This document shows positions 51,249-62,952 of a stretch of 64,000 nt of DNA, piece by piece. Both the position numbers and the translations under genes were made by a program. The notes under the pieces were generated by a model that was not told the origin of the DNA, ran no database searches, and saw only the letters and a list, made by a program, of their open reading frames with translations. Position 1 is the first letter of the stretch. Each line of letters opens with the position of its first letter. Source of the stretch: Enterobacter sp. JUb54 (GTDB lineage Bacteria; Pseudomonadota; Gammaproteobacteria; Enterobacterales; Enterobacteriaceae); NCBI RefSeq assembly GCF_014298075.1, contig NZ_CP060418.1, positions 5,146,001-5,210,000 on the forward strand, read 5' to 3'.

Positions 51249-52443
51249 TGTTTGCCCCCTCGCGATCTAAAGCTTTCAGCAACATTCCTTTCGAAATAAT
51301 GCCGATGTACTGTTGCCCTTCATCCACCACCGGAACCGCGCACGGTGCCTGGCCGACGTGGGAGAGCAGGTCGCTCAGCGACGTTTGTGCATCCACCGCC
51401 TGCGGGGATTCGAGTAACGCCGCGTCAATTCCCTGACCTTCGCTCAATGCGGATTTCAGTGAATCAATAGAGACAATGCCGACAAACTTATTACCGCGTT
51501 CAATCACATAACCATATTCACGGTCCTGGTCCTGCAATAATTTCATTGCAGAGCGAGGACCGATGCCCGGCGTTTTACGAATTAATCCGACGGGGCTACG
51601 ACGTGCAATATCTTTGGCGCTAAATACCTGGCTAATATCGACGCCACGGAAGAAGGTTTTCACATAATCATTGGCAGGATTATTGAGAATTTCATCCGGG
51701 GTACCGACCTGAATCACTTCGCCATTTTGCATGATGGCAATACGATCGCCAATGCGCATAGCCTCATCAAGATCGTGGGAAATAAAGACCACGGTACGTT
51801 GATGTTTCGCCTGTAATTTTGTCAGCTCATCCTGCATTTCAGTACGAATTAATGGGTCGAGAGCCGAGAAGGCTTCATCCATTAATAGTATATCGGGGTT
51901 GATAGCCAGGGCGCGGGCGAGACCGACGCGCTGGCGCATCCCGCCGGACAGTTCATCCGGGTAGGCGTGAGCATAGTTTTCCAGACCGACCTGGCGCAGC
52001 GCGTCCAGCGCGTTCTGCTGGCGTTGCTGGGTTGGAACCCCGGCCAGCTCCATGCCGAAGGCGGCATTGTCCAGAACCGTCATGTGCGGCATCAGCGCAA
52101 ATGACTGAAATACCATAGCGATCTTTTTTCTGCGCACCTCGCGAAGTTCGGCTTCTGAGATTTTGGCGATATCGACGCCGTCAATCAGCACCTGTCCGCG
52201 GGTAGGTTCAATCAGGCGATTGAGAAGGCGAACCATGGTGGATTTTCCTGAGCCGGAAAGCCCCATGATGACGAATATCTCGCCTTCTTCAATGGTCAGA
52301 CTGGCGTCTTTTACGCCAAGCGAAAGTCCCGTTTTTTCCAGTAGTTGCTCTTTGGTAAATCCTTTTTCAATATATTTGAACGCTCGCTGTGGGTGCTCGC
52401 CAAATATCTTATAGAGATTCTTAATTTCTAATTTAATTGCCAT
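51241..52443 (-). CDS. proV: ProV, glycine betaine ABC ATPase
   Basis: A 400-residue ATPase, the same length as E. coli ProV. Walker A is GLSGSGKST (about 61-69), the signature is [12 protein letters not shown] (about 165-176) and Walker B is [12 protein letters not shown]. The C-terminal 120 residues are two CBS domains, which in relatives sense ionic strength. It is the first gene of proU. The downstream regulatory element for H-NS lies within its first part in E. coli. Confidence 0.97.
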   Translation of the reverse strand: MAIKLEIKNLYKIFGEHPQRAFKYIEKGFTKEQLLEKTGLSLGVKDASLTIEEGEIFVIMGLSGSGKSTMVRLLNRLIEPTRGQVLIDGVDIAKISEAELREVRRKKIAMVFQSFALMPHMTVLDNAAFGMELAGVPTQQRQQNALDALRQVGLENYAHAYPDELSGGMRQRVGLARALAINPDILLMDEAFSALDPLIRTEMQDELTKLQAKHQRTVVFISHDLDEAMRIGDRIAIMQNGEVIQVGTPDEILNNPANDYVKTFFRGVDISQVFSAKDIARRSPVGLIRKTPGIGPRSAMKLLQDQDREYGYVIERGNKFVGIVSIDSLKSALSEGQGIDAALLESPQAVDAQTSLSDLLSHVGQAPCAVPVVDEGQQYIGIISKGMLLKALDREGANNG

Positions 52444-52512
52444 GCAATAAAGAGTTTCCTGTTATTTGTATTATATCAATATAGTACCTGATGGAGATGA
52501 TGACCTTTTTAC

Positions 52513-52540
52513 ACCCTAACATACTCAGATTCTGTGACAA
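52513..52540 (-). promoter_or_regulatory. Osmoregulated proU promoter (P2-like)
   Basis: On the minus strand TTGTCA (52535-52540), a 16-bp spacer and TAGGGT (52513-52518), 70 bases before proV. The TATGTTAGGGT segment is shared with the main P2 promoter of E. coli proU. The 355-bp gap between proV and nrdF also holds the nrdF terminator and AT-rich DNA that suits H-NS binding; no gene is visible. Confidence 0.75.
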
Positions 52541-52759
52541 CCCTCAATGTCCCGCGGAGGCTGAAATTGGGCGGGCAGAGTTCCGCGAATTCCCCGTGAC
52601 ATAAGGGCTGAGCGTTGATTCACAAAAGGTAATATTTTTTGACGATGGCTGGATAATAATTGGTAAACCACATGATTCCTGCTGAATATTGCGGCAATGT
52701 TTCAGTCAAATATCACGTGGATTATTTTGTGTGATGAAAGGTAATTATGTGAAATAGAT

Positions 52760-52789
52760 CACCAGGGAATAAACGCTAATTCCCTGGTG
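52760..52789 (-). terminator. nrdF terminator
   Basis: CACCAGGGAAT and ATTCCCTGGTG form a perfect 11-bp stem around eight bases, ten bases after nrdF on the minus strand. The sequence after it is only moderately T-rich. Confidence 0.7.
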
Positions 52790-52798
52790 AAATAAAGG

Positions 52799-55897
<3,099 letters not shown>

Positions 55898-55916
<19 letters not shown>

Positions 55917-56299
55917 AATTCGCTCACTCCTTTACGCACGTTATCGACATCGGTTGGGGTGCCCATCAGCTCAAAGCGATACAGGTACGGGACGCCACAC
56001 TTTTGGGCGATGACATCGCCGGCCCGGCCGTAGGCATCGCCGAAGTTGCGGTTGCCCGCGGCAATCACGCCGCGTATCTGCTGGCGGTTATGGGGATCGT
56101 TGAGAAAGCGGATCGCCTGGCGGGGCACCGCGCCCGCCGTACCGCCGCCGCCATAGCTGGGGACAATCAGAATGTAGGGCTCGTCTACCTGGATGCGCTG
56201 GCGCTCGTTCAGCGGAATGCGCACCGCGGGCAGCCCCAGACGCTGGACGAACCGGTGCGTATTTTCGGAACTGCTGGAGAAGTAGACGATCAGGCTCAT
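55898..56299 (-). CDS. nrdI: NrdI, flavodoxin for NrdF cofactor assembly
   Basis: A 133-residue flavodoxin-like protein (E. coli has 136). The FMN phosphate loop is [13 protein letters not shown] (about 6-18), with [14 protein letters not shown] and [14 protein letters not shown] later. It supplies superoxide or peroxide to build the dimanganese tyrosyl radical in NrdF. It overlaps nrdH by four bases and nrdE by 19. Confidence 0.95.
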
Positions 56300-56538
56300 G
56301 CGCTGGCTACCGGTTGCGGGCGCAGGCGGTTAATCATATCCGGGCGGAATCCGGACCACTGGGTTTCGCCGGCCATCACCACCGGCAGCTGGCGAAAACC
56401 CTGCTCGCGCAGCATATCGGCGGCATCCGGGTGATGCTCGACATTCACCATCTCGAAGGTGACGCCGCGGCTTTCCATCGCGCGTTTGGTGGCGTGGCAC
56501 TGGACGCAGTCATCTTTAGTGTAAATAGTAATGCGCAT
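56296..56538 (-). CDS. nrdH: NrdH, glutaredoxin-like electron donor
   Basis: An 80-residue redoxin with active motif CVQC (residues 11-14 in [13 protein letters not shown]) and the C-terminal [20 protein letters not shown]. It is reduced by thioredoxin reductase and reduces NrdE. The ATG at 56538 gives the E. coli N-terminus; a few in-frame codons lie upstream. It is the first gene of nrdHIEF, preceded by NrdR boxes. Confidence 0.95.
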   Translation of the reverse strand: MRITIYTKDDCVQCHATKRAMESRGVTFEMVNVEHHPDAADMLREQGFRQLPVVMAGETQWSGFRPDMINRLRPQPVASA

Positions 56539-56613
56539 GATTCGTATTTCCATTTATGATAACAGAACGGCGCAAAAAGGCGTGATGTTCGGTATCGGTT
56601 AACTGTTCAGGAA

Positions 56614-56660
56614 ATACTAGATGTAGTTATCTAAAAGTTCAACCACGCAATATATAGCGT
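56614..56660. promoter_or_regulatory. Tandem NrdR boxes of nrdHIEF
   Basis: ATACTAGATGTAGTTA (56614-56629) and ACGCAATATATAGCGT (56645-56660) resemble the NrdR box (ACACTATATATTGTGT-like). Their centres are 31 bp apart, three helical turns, the spacing usual for NrdR pairs. They lie 76-122 bp before nrdH. NrdR represses when dATP is high. A Fur site is expected in this region from E. coli but I cannot place it surely. Confidence 0.75.
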
Positions 56661-56721
56661 TTTTAGATAAGAGGTGCCCTCGCGTGTGGAACCCGCGAGG
56701 GTGGGGACGTGTGCTCTGAAA

Positions 56722-57153
56722 TTACTGACGCATGCTGACGGCCAGGCGGTTAAAGGCGTTCATCAGGCTGATGGCGAAGGTCAAATCGCTGATCTGGCGC
56801 GCGCTGAAATGGTCCAGCAGCGGCAGGTAAACATCATCTTCCGCATGGCTGGTGGCGATATCGGTCACGGATTCCGCCCATGCCAGCGCCGCCTGTTCCG
56901 CAGCGCTGAAATGCCCGCTGACTCGCCAGCCTGCCAGTGCATCCAGCTTATTCTGCGCTACGCCGGAGTGACGCAGCGCCTTACTGTGCATTTCCAGGCA
57001 GAAGGCACAGCCGTTAATTTGTGACACCCGCAGGTACACCAGCTCCACCAGGGTGCTGTCCAGTTCGCTTTTATCCAGCGCCATCTTGGCTTGCAGCAGA
57101 CCGTTATAGACTTCCGGGCTCAGTTGATTGTAGGGCTGACGTAGTTGGCTCAT
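56722..57153 (-). CDS. AhpD/carboxymuconolactone decarboxylase-like protein
   Basis: A 143-residue protein of the AhpD-like alkylhydroperoxidase fold. The redox motif is NGCAFCLEMHSKALR (CxxC at about residues 49-52, His at about 56), and AAWAESVT-type and FAISLMNAFNRLAVS segments follow. Members often act as peroxidatic or thiol-disulfide enzymes. The ATG at 57153 begins MSQLRQPYNQ. It is divergently paired with a MocR-type regulator, which probably controls it. Absent from this place in E. coli. Confidence 0.87.
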   Translation of the reverse strand: MSQLRQPYNQLSPEVYNGLLQAKMALDKSELDSTLVELVYLRVSQINGCAFCLEMHSKALRHSGVAQNKLDALAGWRVSGHFSAAEQAALAWAESVTDIATSHAEDDVYLPLLDHFSARQISDLTFAISLMNAFNRLAVSMRQ

Positions 57154-57189
57154 GGTGTTTTCCTCAATTAAGAACCGCTGCAAAATAGC

Positions 57190-57258
57190 ACTATAATGGA
57201 CTGCAAAAGATAGCCATATTGTAATCAAAAAAGCAGACCATAATGGACGTCAAAAAAG
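57190..57258. promoter_or_regulatory. Direct repeats in the AhpD/MocR intergenic region
   Basis: ACTATAATGGACTGCAAAA (from 57190) is repeated as ACCATAATGGACGTCAAAA (from 57237), 47 bp apart; the second copy includes the ATG of the regulator gene. Direct repeats with TGGAC cores are known for MocR/PdxR operators. A third, weaker copy may begin at TAGCCATATTG (57211). Binding by the adjacent regulator is inferred. Confidence 0.5.
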
Positions 57259-58598
57259 TACCGCACTATCAGCGCATTGCCCGCCAGCTTAAATCGGCGA
57301 TCGAAGGTGGCGAACTGGCGCCCGGCAGCCGCCTGCCCGCCAGCCGGGTGTATGCCCAGGCGCTCGGCGTCTCCCGGGCCACCGTGGAAAATGCCTGGGG
57401 CGAGCTGGTGGCTCAGGGCTGGCTCGAGCGACGGGGGCAGGCCGGGACGTTCGTCAGCGACAGGCTAAGCCCGCAGCAGCAAGCCCCGGCGCGTGAGCCG
57501 CTCAGCAGTGAACCGACGGCGCCGCAGCCGTTTCAGATGGGGCTGCCGGCGCTGGATCTCTTTCCTCGCGGCCTGTGGGCACGGGTGATGGGGCGTCGGC
57601 TGCGCACCCAAACGCGGTTTGATTTGGCGCCGGGAGATCCGTGCGGGGAGGCGATCCTGCGCCGCGCGATCGCCGATTATTTGCGGCTTTCCCGCAGTAT
57701 TGAATGCCTGCCTGAACAGGTGCTGGTGACCGGGAGCTACGCCGCCTCGATGCAGTTGCTCCTCCGCACTCTGGCGCAACCCGGCCAGCATATGTGGATG
57801 GAAGACCCCGGCTTTCCGTTGATTCGACCGGTGATTACCCGCCACGGGGTGATTATCGACCCGGTGGCGGTCGATGACGAAGGGATGGATGTAACCCAGG
57901 CGCAGCAAGACTACCCGGAAGCCCATTTCGCGCTATTGACGCCGGCGCATCAGAGCCCGCTGGGCGTGGCGTTGTCGCTGAGCCGACGCCGGCAGCTGCT
58001 GGCCTGGGCGGCACAGCGCGATGCCTGGATCATCGAAGATGATTACGATAGTGAATTTCGCTACCAGGGGAAGCCGCTGCCGCCGCTGAAAAGCCTCGAT
58101 GCCCCGCAGCGGGTGATTTATGCCGGCACCTTCAGTAAATCGCTGTTCCCGGCGTTGCATGCTGCCTGGCTGGTGGTGCCGCTGCCGCAGGTGGCTGCAT
58201 TTCGCGAGCAGGCGCAGATGTTGAGCTGTAGCGTCCCGACGCTGTGGCAGCAGACGCTGGCCGATTTTATCCTTGAGGGCCATTTCTGGCGGCACCTGAA
58301 GAAGATGCGCGCCAGCTACGCCCAGCGTCGGCAGTGGCTGGAGTCGGCGCTGCAGCAGCAGGGGTTTGGCGTGGTGCCGCAGCTGGGAGGGATTCAGCTG
58401 GTGATAACGGTAAGCGGTGACGACCGGGCGCTGGCTCGCAAAGCGCAGCAGGCCGGGCTGGCCGCCCAGGCGTTAAGCGACTGGCGAATGGTAAGCCGCG
58501 GGGCGGGAGGGCTGTTGGTGAGTTTTACGAATGTGACGTCGATGGAGATGGCGACAGAGGTGGTGCGGCGGCTCAGGCAGGCGCTGTTTTCTTCTTAG
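57243..58598 (+). CDS. MocR-type regulator (GntR domain fused to aminotransferase)
   Basis: A 451-residue protein with an N-terminal GntR winged helix (about residues 1-75, [37 protein letters not shown]) and a C-terminal fold-type I aminotransferase-like domain (about 110-451). The PLP lysine is in [12 protein letters not shown] (about 300) and the Asp in [12 protein letters not shown]. Such proteins sense PLP or a PLP-amino acid adduct. It lies back to back with the AhpD-like gene. Its target and ligand cannot be told from sequence. Confidence 0.9.
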
Positions 58599-58640
58599 GG
58601 GTAACGCTGGTTATTGAGGCTCAGGAGGATTCAGGTAAAC

Positions 58641-59102
58641 GGTGGTTTGCGCGAAAGTGGTTTTTAGCCGCTCCAACTTCCTTGCAGCATGTCGCTATAT
58701 TCCATGCTTGCATTTTGGTCGCTGAAAAAACCTTCAGCCATGATATTGCGACGGGACAGCCTCGGGATGGCAGCGCGGGGGTTAAGGCGCATCAAGAAAA
58801 CGGGCGGGAACGCAGGCGCGCATCCAGGACTGACGGCCTGGACGGCCGTCAGAGGGCAGGTCGAGACAGGGATGTTGAGTCCGGCCCGGTCCGCCAGATG
58901 AAGCCGGAGTGGAGCATACCGCGCAGCGGCCGTTTTCAGCGCAATGCCGGGGGTCATGGGGGGCGAGCGAAACGCCCCCCATGCCGTTCACCCGCTGAGG
59001 GCGTGAGAAAAGTACTGGATTCACCGTGAACGGAACATTCCACGAAAGCAAACGGAATTGTCCACGGAGCCCACGCTAAAAACCACTTTCACCCAAACCA
59101 CC
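58641..59102. mobile_element. 462-bp element with 28-bp terminal inverted repeats
   Basis: GGTGGTTTGCGCGAAAGTGG then TTTTTAGC (58641-58668) is mirrored at 59075-59102, 26 of 28 positions matching. Inside are an 11-bp perfect hairpin (CATGGGGGGCG, 58955-58965, with CGCCCCCCATG, 58973-58983) and a 9-bp hairpin (CTGACGGCC, 58830-58838, with GGCCGTCAG, 58844-58852). Base composition differs from the AT-rich sequence to its right. No transposase is present, and I see no clear target-site duplication. It may be a MITE-like element, a phage-derived remnant or a structured RNA locus. It fills most of the 620-bp gap between the MocR gene and ygaM. Confidence 0.65.
58664..58957 (-). CDS. Possible 97-residue orphan ORF inside the 462-bp element
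   Basis: An open frame from ATG 58957 to a TAA inside the left inverted repeat. It starts [20 protein letters not shown] and contains [11 protein letters not shown] and [20 protein letters not shown]. The RAGLNIPVS segment resembles small phage-type proteins of the Icd/Ash kind, but I am not sure of this. It has no evident ribosome site, and its start codon lies in the 11-bp hairpin. It may be a decayed or non-coding frame. Confidence 0.25.
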
Positions 59103-59150
59103 CTGTAACGACAATCATGTCCACATCGGATGGCAAGCAATCAGACAACA

Positions 59151-59183
59151 AAAAGCCCCTGCGGACCAGAGGCTCGCAGGGGC
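59151..59183 (-). terminator. ygaM terminator
   Basis: GCCCCTGCG (59155-59163) and CGCAGGGGC (59175-59183) form a 9-bp stem; on the minus strand TTTTT follows directly. It ends transcription 36 bases after ygaM. Confidence 0.88.
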
Positions 59184-59218
59184 GGACGCGTATTTGTTAT
59201 CTTCATTTATCGTTTATA

Positions 59219-59545
59219 TTATCGACGCAAATTCAATAATACGCCAATAAATAACCCAACGGCGGCGGCGGCACCCACACTCTGCCAGGGTTTATCCCGC
59301 ACGTAGGTATCGGCACAGCCTGCGGCATCGCGGGCAGCCTGCTGCACACGGTTATTGCCATTCAGGCGGGCACGTGTCTCTTTCAGCAATGCCTGTGCTT
59401 TTTTCCGCGCGGCGTCTGCTTCATCTTTGGCATCGCTGCCCCATGATTTCAGCACTTCTTCCAGCGTATCCGCTAATTGGCTGACATCGCTATGAATATC
59501 CTCAGCGCTTTCATCGATATTGTTGCGGTTTGCTCGGTTCGCCAT
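59219..59545 (-). CDS. ygaM: YgaM, ElaB/YqjD-family membrane-anchored protein
   Basis: A 108-residue DUF883-type protein: a long charged helical part (ESAEDIHSDVSQLADTLEEV, KDEADAARKKAQALLKETRA) and a C-terminal membrane anchor (VGAAAAVGLFIGVLLNLRR). Relatives ElaB and YqjD bind ribosomes in stationary phase at the inner membrane. E. coli YgaM is alike in length. It has GGGAGAACG as ribosome site. Confidence 0.93.
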   Translation of the reverse strand: MANRANRNNIDESAEDIHSDVSQLADTLEEVLKSWGSDAKDEADAARKKAQALLKETRARLNGNNRVQQAARDAAGCADTYVRDKPWQSVGAAAAVGLFIGVLLNLRR

Positions 59546-59696
59546 TGCGTTCTCCCTTAATTCCGTTGAGTGATTAAGTGTAGAACAAGATTTTGAATTA
59601 TGCTGATAGTGTTCGGTTTCTGGAATTTTCCGAAAGCGTTATCAATGCTGAATAAGGTAAGGTTCAATGTGCGGTAAAAGATAATGAGGAATGAGT

Positions 59697-60059
59697 ATGT
59701 ATTTAAGACCCGATGAGGTGGCGCGCGTTCTTGAAAAGGCCGGCTTCACCATGGATGCGGTAACCCAAAAAGCGTATGGCTATCGCCGCGGTGATAATTA
59801 TGTCTATGTGAACCGCGAAGCGCGCATGGGACGCACGGCTTTAATTATTCACCCTGCGTTAAAAGAACGCAGTAATTCGCTGGCGGAGCCCGCGTCGGAT
59901 ATCAAAACCTGCGATCATTATGAGCAGTTCCCGCTGTATTTGGCCGGGGAAGTGCAGCAGCATTATGGTATTCCACACGGGTTCAGTTCGCGAATGGCGC
60001 TTGAGCGCTTTATCAGTGGGTTATTTGGCGAAGTGACGCCGAGCCTGTCTCACAGCTAA
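59697..60059 (+). CDS. ygaC: YgaC, DUF2002 protein
   Basis: A 120-residue soluble protein of the DUF2002 family, near the length of E. coli YgaC (114). It opens [17 protein letters not shown] and contains [20 protein letters not shown]. Its function is unknown; in E. coli it is reported in the Fur regulon. The ATG at 59697 is preferred over the ATG at 59691 because GAGGA directly abuts the latter and is six bases from the former. Confidence 0.92.
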   Translation: MYLRPDEVARVLEKAGFTMDAVTQKAYGYRRGDNYVYVNREARMGRTALIIHPALKERSNSLAEPASDIKTCDHYEQFPLYLAGEVQQHYGIPHGFSSRMALERFISGLFGEVTPSLSHS

Positions 60060-60137
60060 GCACAGAGCAGCAAGGGTGGGGATGTATCCGGGAAGCGACT
60101 GACAAAGGTCAGTCGCTGAGTCGTTGAACTGAAAGGA

Positions 60138-60587
60138 TCAGGCCTTAATCTGTTGGTACGCGCTGACGCGGAACAGGCGGCGGCAGTAATCGAGAAAGTA
60201 ACCGTAAACCGCCCCCATCATCATCGATACCGCAATGTTTGAACTCACTGCTGCCGCAATCTGATGCCAGTCCGCACCGACCGCAAATAAAATCGCGACG
60301 TATACCGGTGACTGAAAGGTCACATATGCCACGACATCGGCAATATTCTTCATCCAGCCTGAGGGGCTGATATGGCGTGCCAGACGCATGGCGCGGTCAC
60401 GATAAAAGCCATAAGGTACCGCAATAATAATGTTCACCGGAATGGCGACCAGTCGTGAGGAAAGCGACTGCTCAAAAGTCATTCCAGAGAGGAATATTTC
60501 GATCATCATGTTTACAACGGTGCAGTACACCACCATCGCAAAGGTGTCTGCTACCGCATGACGCAAGCGGGACTGCGCAGAGAACAT
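60138..60587 (-). CDS. alaE: AlaE, L-alanine exporter
   Basis: A 149-residue membrane protein with four hydrophobic segments, the same length as E. coli AlaE (YgaW). Conserved parts are [19 protein letters not shown] and [15 protein letters not shown]. It exports L-alanine and prevents its toxic build-up; Lrp controls it in E. coli. GAGGAGCAC lies before its start. Confidence 0.95.
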   Translation of the reverse strand: MFSAQSRLRHAVADTFAMVVYCTVVNMMIEIFLSGMTFEQSLSSRLVAIPVNIIIAVPYGFYRDRAMRLARHISPSGWMKNIADVVAYVTFQSPVYVAILFAVGADWHQIAAAVSSNIAVSMMMGAVYGYFLDYCRRLFRVSAYQQIKA

Positions 60588-60874
60588 CGGGGTGCTCCTC
60601 GAAAATGAAGTCTGTTACGCCACAAAACGCGTTCATTTGCAGCGTTTTGGGTTGTGTCGTTTTGTGTGCGTAGATTATCTCTCTGCCTTAAAACTGGCAA
60701 CTAGCTATAAATTTTTATTTAGTGGCGTTTTGTCGATAAAATACTCTGTAAGAGTTCGTTTTATAAGCGTTGCGCTACTTTTGTCCTGGGTTTGTATTTT
60801 TTGTATTAATATCAAATGGTTGGTTTTTTACTGGCTGAAGGGGCGTTGCGCGTGTGGGGAGACGAACGGCCCGG

Positions 60875-60994
60875 ATGGCGCCTGATGTCACGTTTCAGTG
60901 TGATGGCTATCACTTTTGGAGTAATTCTCTCATTCGTGCCGTAATTTATGGCATGGTGTTCTGTTTGTTAATTGCGATTTTCATTCTGATTTAA
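60875..60994 (+). CDS. Possible 39-residue membrane protein
   Basis: A frame of 39 residues starting MAPDVTFQCDGYHFWSNSL and ending in a hydrophobic helix (IYGMVFCLLIAIFILI). The only purine-rich site, GGGGAG at 60856-60861, is 13 bases from the ATG, which is too far for efficient initiation. The hydropathy pattern is that of single-helix small proteins, which are often missed. I know no homologue. The rest of the 716-bp alaE-stpA gap is AT-rich promoter DNA with a 9-bp inverted repeat (AATCCCTGC at 61159, GCAGGGATT at 61213). Confidence 0.3.
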   Translation: MAPDVTFQCDGYHFWSNSLIRAVIYGMVFCLLIAIFILI

Positions 60995-61303
60995 AGCATA
61001 CTTATTCACTGGCGAGCTGAAGTTGTATAAGACAGTCGCCGTATTGATGCGGATAACCTGCTGAGACGCCAGATAATATATCTACTGGTGCTATCAGTGT
61101 GGCTTTTTTATTCTATTCAGCGGGGTGACATCATCCGCTTATTTTTTAATTTGGCAATAATCCCTGCCGTTTAAAATTGAATTGAGCAAGTGTCTTCGGG
61201 ATATATTTATTCGCAGGGATTAAAGGTGGTAATAAATAGCCCAATATATTAAAGTATCCCGGTAGTATTGTCTTATTTGAAATTTAGGATTGTTTGGTAA
61301 TTT

Positions 61304-61705
61304 ATGTCTTTAATGTTACAGAAATTGAATAATATCCGTTCGCTGCGGGCGATGTCGCGTGAATTCTCCATTGACGTGCTTGAAGAAATGCTGGAAAAAC
61401 TCAGGGTCGTCACTGAAGAAAAACGGGCAGAGCAGCTGGCTGCCAGCGAGCAACACGCTGAATACCAGGAAAAAGTACAGACCTGGCTGGAGCTGATGAT
61501 CGCCGACGGTATTACCCCTGACGAGCTGGTTTCACTGGATGTCGCTCCCCAGCAAGGCAGCAAAAAACGTCAGCCGCGTCCGGAAAAATATCGTTTTACC
61601 GACCTTAATGGCGAGCAGAAAACATGGACTGGTCAGGGACGTATGCCGAAGCCGATTGCTAACGCCATCGCCGCAGGTGAAACCCTGGAAAGTTTTCTGA
61701 TCTAA
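61304..61705 (+). CDS. stpA: StpA, H-NS-like nucleoid protein
   Basis: A 133-residue H-NS paralogue; E. coli StpA has 134. The N-terminal helices (RSLRAMSREFSIDVLEEMLE) form dimers, a charged coiled coil and linker follow, and the C-terminal DNA-binding domain contains TWTGQGRMPKPI, the core AT-hook-like loop. The basic pair GSKKRQPRP in the linker is typical. It is distinguished from hns by its place next to alaE. It silences AT-rich DNA and has RNA chaperone activity. The 309 bp upstream are strongly AT-rich, suggesting autoregulation. Confidence 0.92.
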   Translation: MSLMLQKLNNIRSLRAMSREFSIDVLEEMLEKLRVVTEEKRAEQLAASEQHAEYQEKVQTWLELMIADGITPDELVSLDVAPQQGSKKRQPRPEKYRFTDLNGEQKTWTGQGRMPKPIANAIAAGETLESFLI

Positions 61706-61772
61706 TCGTTATGGCTAACGACGTTCGACCGGCGATAAACGCGGGTGGGATGGGAGCGGAACCAGCAGAAAT

Positions 61773-61794
61773 AACGGTGGGGTGACCCACCGTT
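61773..61794. terminator. Bidirectional hairpin between stpA and the YodC-like gene
   Basis: AACGGTGGG, loop GTGA, CCCACCGTT: a perfect 9-bp stem placed between two convergent genes, 68 bases after stpA and 5 bases after the YodC-like gene. Sequence on both sides is A/T-rich only for a few bases. Confidence 0.7.
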
Positions 61795-61798
61795 AATA

Positions 61799-61978
61799 TT
61801 AACAAACGCCAAAATCACCCTCTTCGGTATAAGGCGAAACGTCAGCAGGCTTCAGCGTATATTGCTCGCCCTGTTCGTTACTGGCCTGCACGGCAACGAT
61901 ATGCTCTTCGTTGACGGCTACAATTTTCAGTTTTGGCCCGCCCATGCGTGGCTGTACCAGATCACCCACTGAATACAT
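61799..61978 (-). CDS. YodC-like DUF2158 protein
   Basis: A 59-residue protein starting MYSVGDLVQPRMGGPKLKIV, with the DUF2158 signature of a short SH3-like barrel (GD-V-L-SGGP-M-V type, here GDLVQPRMGGPKLKIV). GAGGAG stands seven bases before the ATG, a very good ribosome site. E. coli YodC is a relative of the same size and unknown function. It lies between stpA and ygaP, where E. coli has nothing similar that I know. Confidence 0.8.
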   Translation of the reverse strand: MYSVGDLVQPRMGGPKLKIVAVNEEHIVAVQASNEQGEQYTLKPADVSPYTEEGDFGVC

Positions 61979-62017
61979 CGCGTTCTCCTCATCTGTCGAT
62001 CAACATTGTGCTCAGGT

Positions 62018-62545
62018 TCACTGCGCACGTCGGTTCCATGGCATCACAGCCAGCAGACGCGCCATCCCGCAAAATCCGGTTAGGCCGGCCAGGGTTAGCC
62101 CGGCTCCGACGAACGCGCTGAGCAGGAAAAATCCGCTACTCACGCTATATCCTAGCACTACCCCCAGCAAAATGAGTCCGCCAGCGGCGATTTGCACCTG
62201 ACGCATCAGCGGCAGAGGCTGCGTTTTGTCCTCTATGACCGGCAGACCTGCCGCTTTCCACGCCTGAATACCGCCGCTCATCAGCTTCACCTGCGCGGGG
62301 GCCGCGGCGGCGACCAGTCGAATGGCGTTATTTTGCGTCCGCGAGCCCGCCTGGCAATGGAAGATAACCGTGTCGTCCGCCGTGGTACGCAGCGTGGCGC
62401 CGTTGGTGAGCGTCGCCAGCGGTACCAGTTCGGCATCAGGAATATGCTCGCGGGCATATTCATCGGCATCGCGAATATCGATTAATCTGGCGCCTTGTGC
62501 AATCTGAGCCCGGACGTCTTCGGGGGAAAGGGTGGCGATAGTCAT
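62018..62545 (-). CDS. ygaP: YgaP, membrane rhodanese
   Basis: A 175-residue thiosulfate sulfurtransferase with an N-terminal rhodanese domain (about residues 5-105; catalytic Cys64 in [10 protein letters not shown]) and two C-terminal membrane helices with DUF2892 features ([36 protein letters not shown]). E. coli YgaP has 174 residues. It follows ygaV by nine bases and is co-regulated with it. Confidence 0.95.
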   Translation of the reverse strand: MTIATLSPEDVRAQIAQGARLIDIRDADEYAREHIPDAELVPLATLTNGATLRTTADDTVIFHCQAGSRTQNNAIRLVAAAAPAQVKLMSGGIQAWKAAGLPVIEDKTQPLPLMRQVQIAAGGLILLGVVLGYSVSSGFFLLSAFVGAGLTLAGLTGFCGMARLLAVMPWNRRAQ

Positions 62546-62554
62546 GATTGTTCC

Positions 62555-62854
62555 TTAAGGGCAATAGAGGGTCTTCAGCGTGGAGATAATTTGCTGAACC
62601 GCAGGATGAGTGATGAAGTAATGGATACGCTGCGCCTCGCGCTCGCAGCCGATGAGGCCTTCTTCACGCATGCGTGCCAGATGTTGCGAAGTGGCAGAAG
62701 GACTCAGGCCGGTGATGCGGGCCAGTTCGCCGGCGCTGGCGCGCGGCGTTTCGCAGAGCATGCAGAGGATCACCAGCCGCTTGGGGTGGCTCATCGCTTT
62801 GAGCAGAGCGGCGGCCTCGCCGGCGGCTGACTGTAACTGTTCGGGTGTATTCAT
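62555..62854 (-). CDS. ygaV: YgaV, ArsR-family sulfide-responsive regulator
   Basis: A 99-residue ArsR/SmtB regulator, the same length as E. coli YgaV (also called TsrA). The winged helix is RITGLSPSATSQHLARMREE (about 48-67). Two cysteines are placed as in sulfide/persulfide sensors (LCMLCETPRA near 32-35 and IGCEREAQR near 72; also the C-terminal LYCP). It controls ygaVP. TTTAGAATTATCTAAATTTA upstream on the minus strand is an AT-rich dyad, a likely operator. Confidence 0.93.
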   Translation of the reverse strand: MNTPEQLQSAAGEAAALLKAMSHPKRLVILCMLCETPRASAGELARITGLSPSATSQHLARMREEGLIGCEREAQRIHYFITHPAVQQIISTLKTLYCP

Positions 62855-62952
62855 CTATTTTAGCTTTTTCTAAATTTAGATAATTCTAAAATAAACAAAC
62901 GCATGACGCCAGTGAGAAAGTGCGGTCGCGGGGCAGCCCGCCCCGCAGCGGG

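Noticed and set aside
58599-59218. Insertion sequence
   Set aside because: The inverted repeats are there, but no transposase frame and no clear target duplication, so it is not called an IS.
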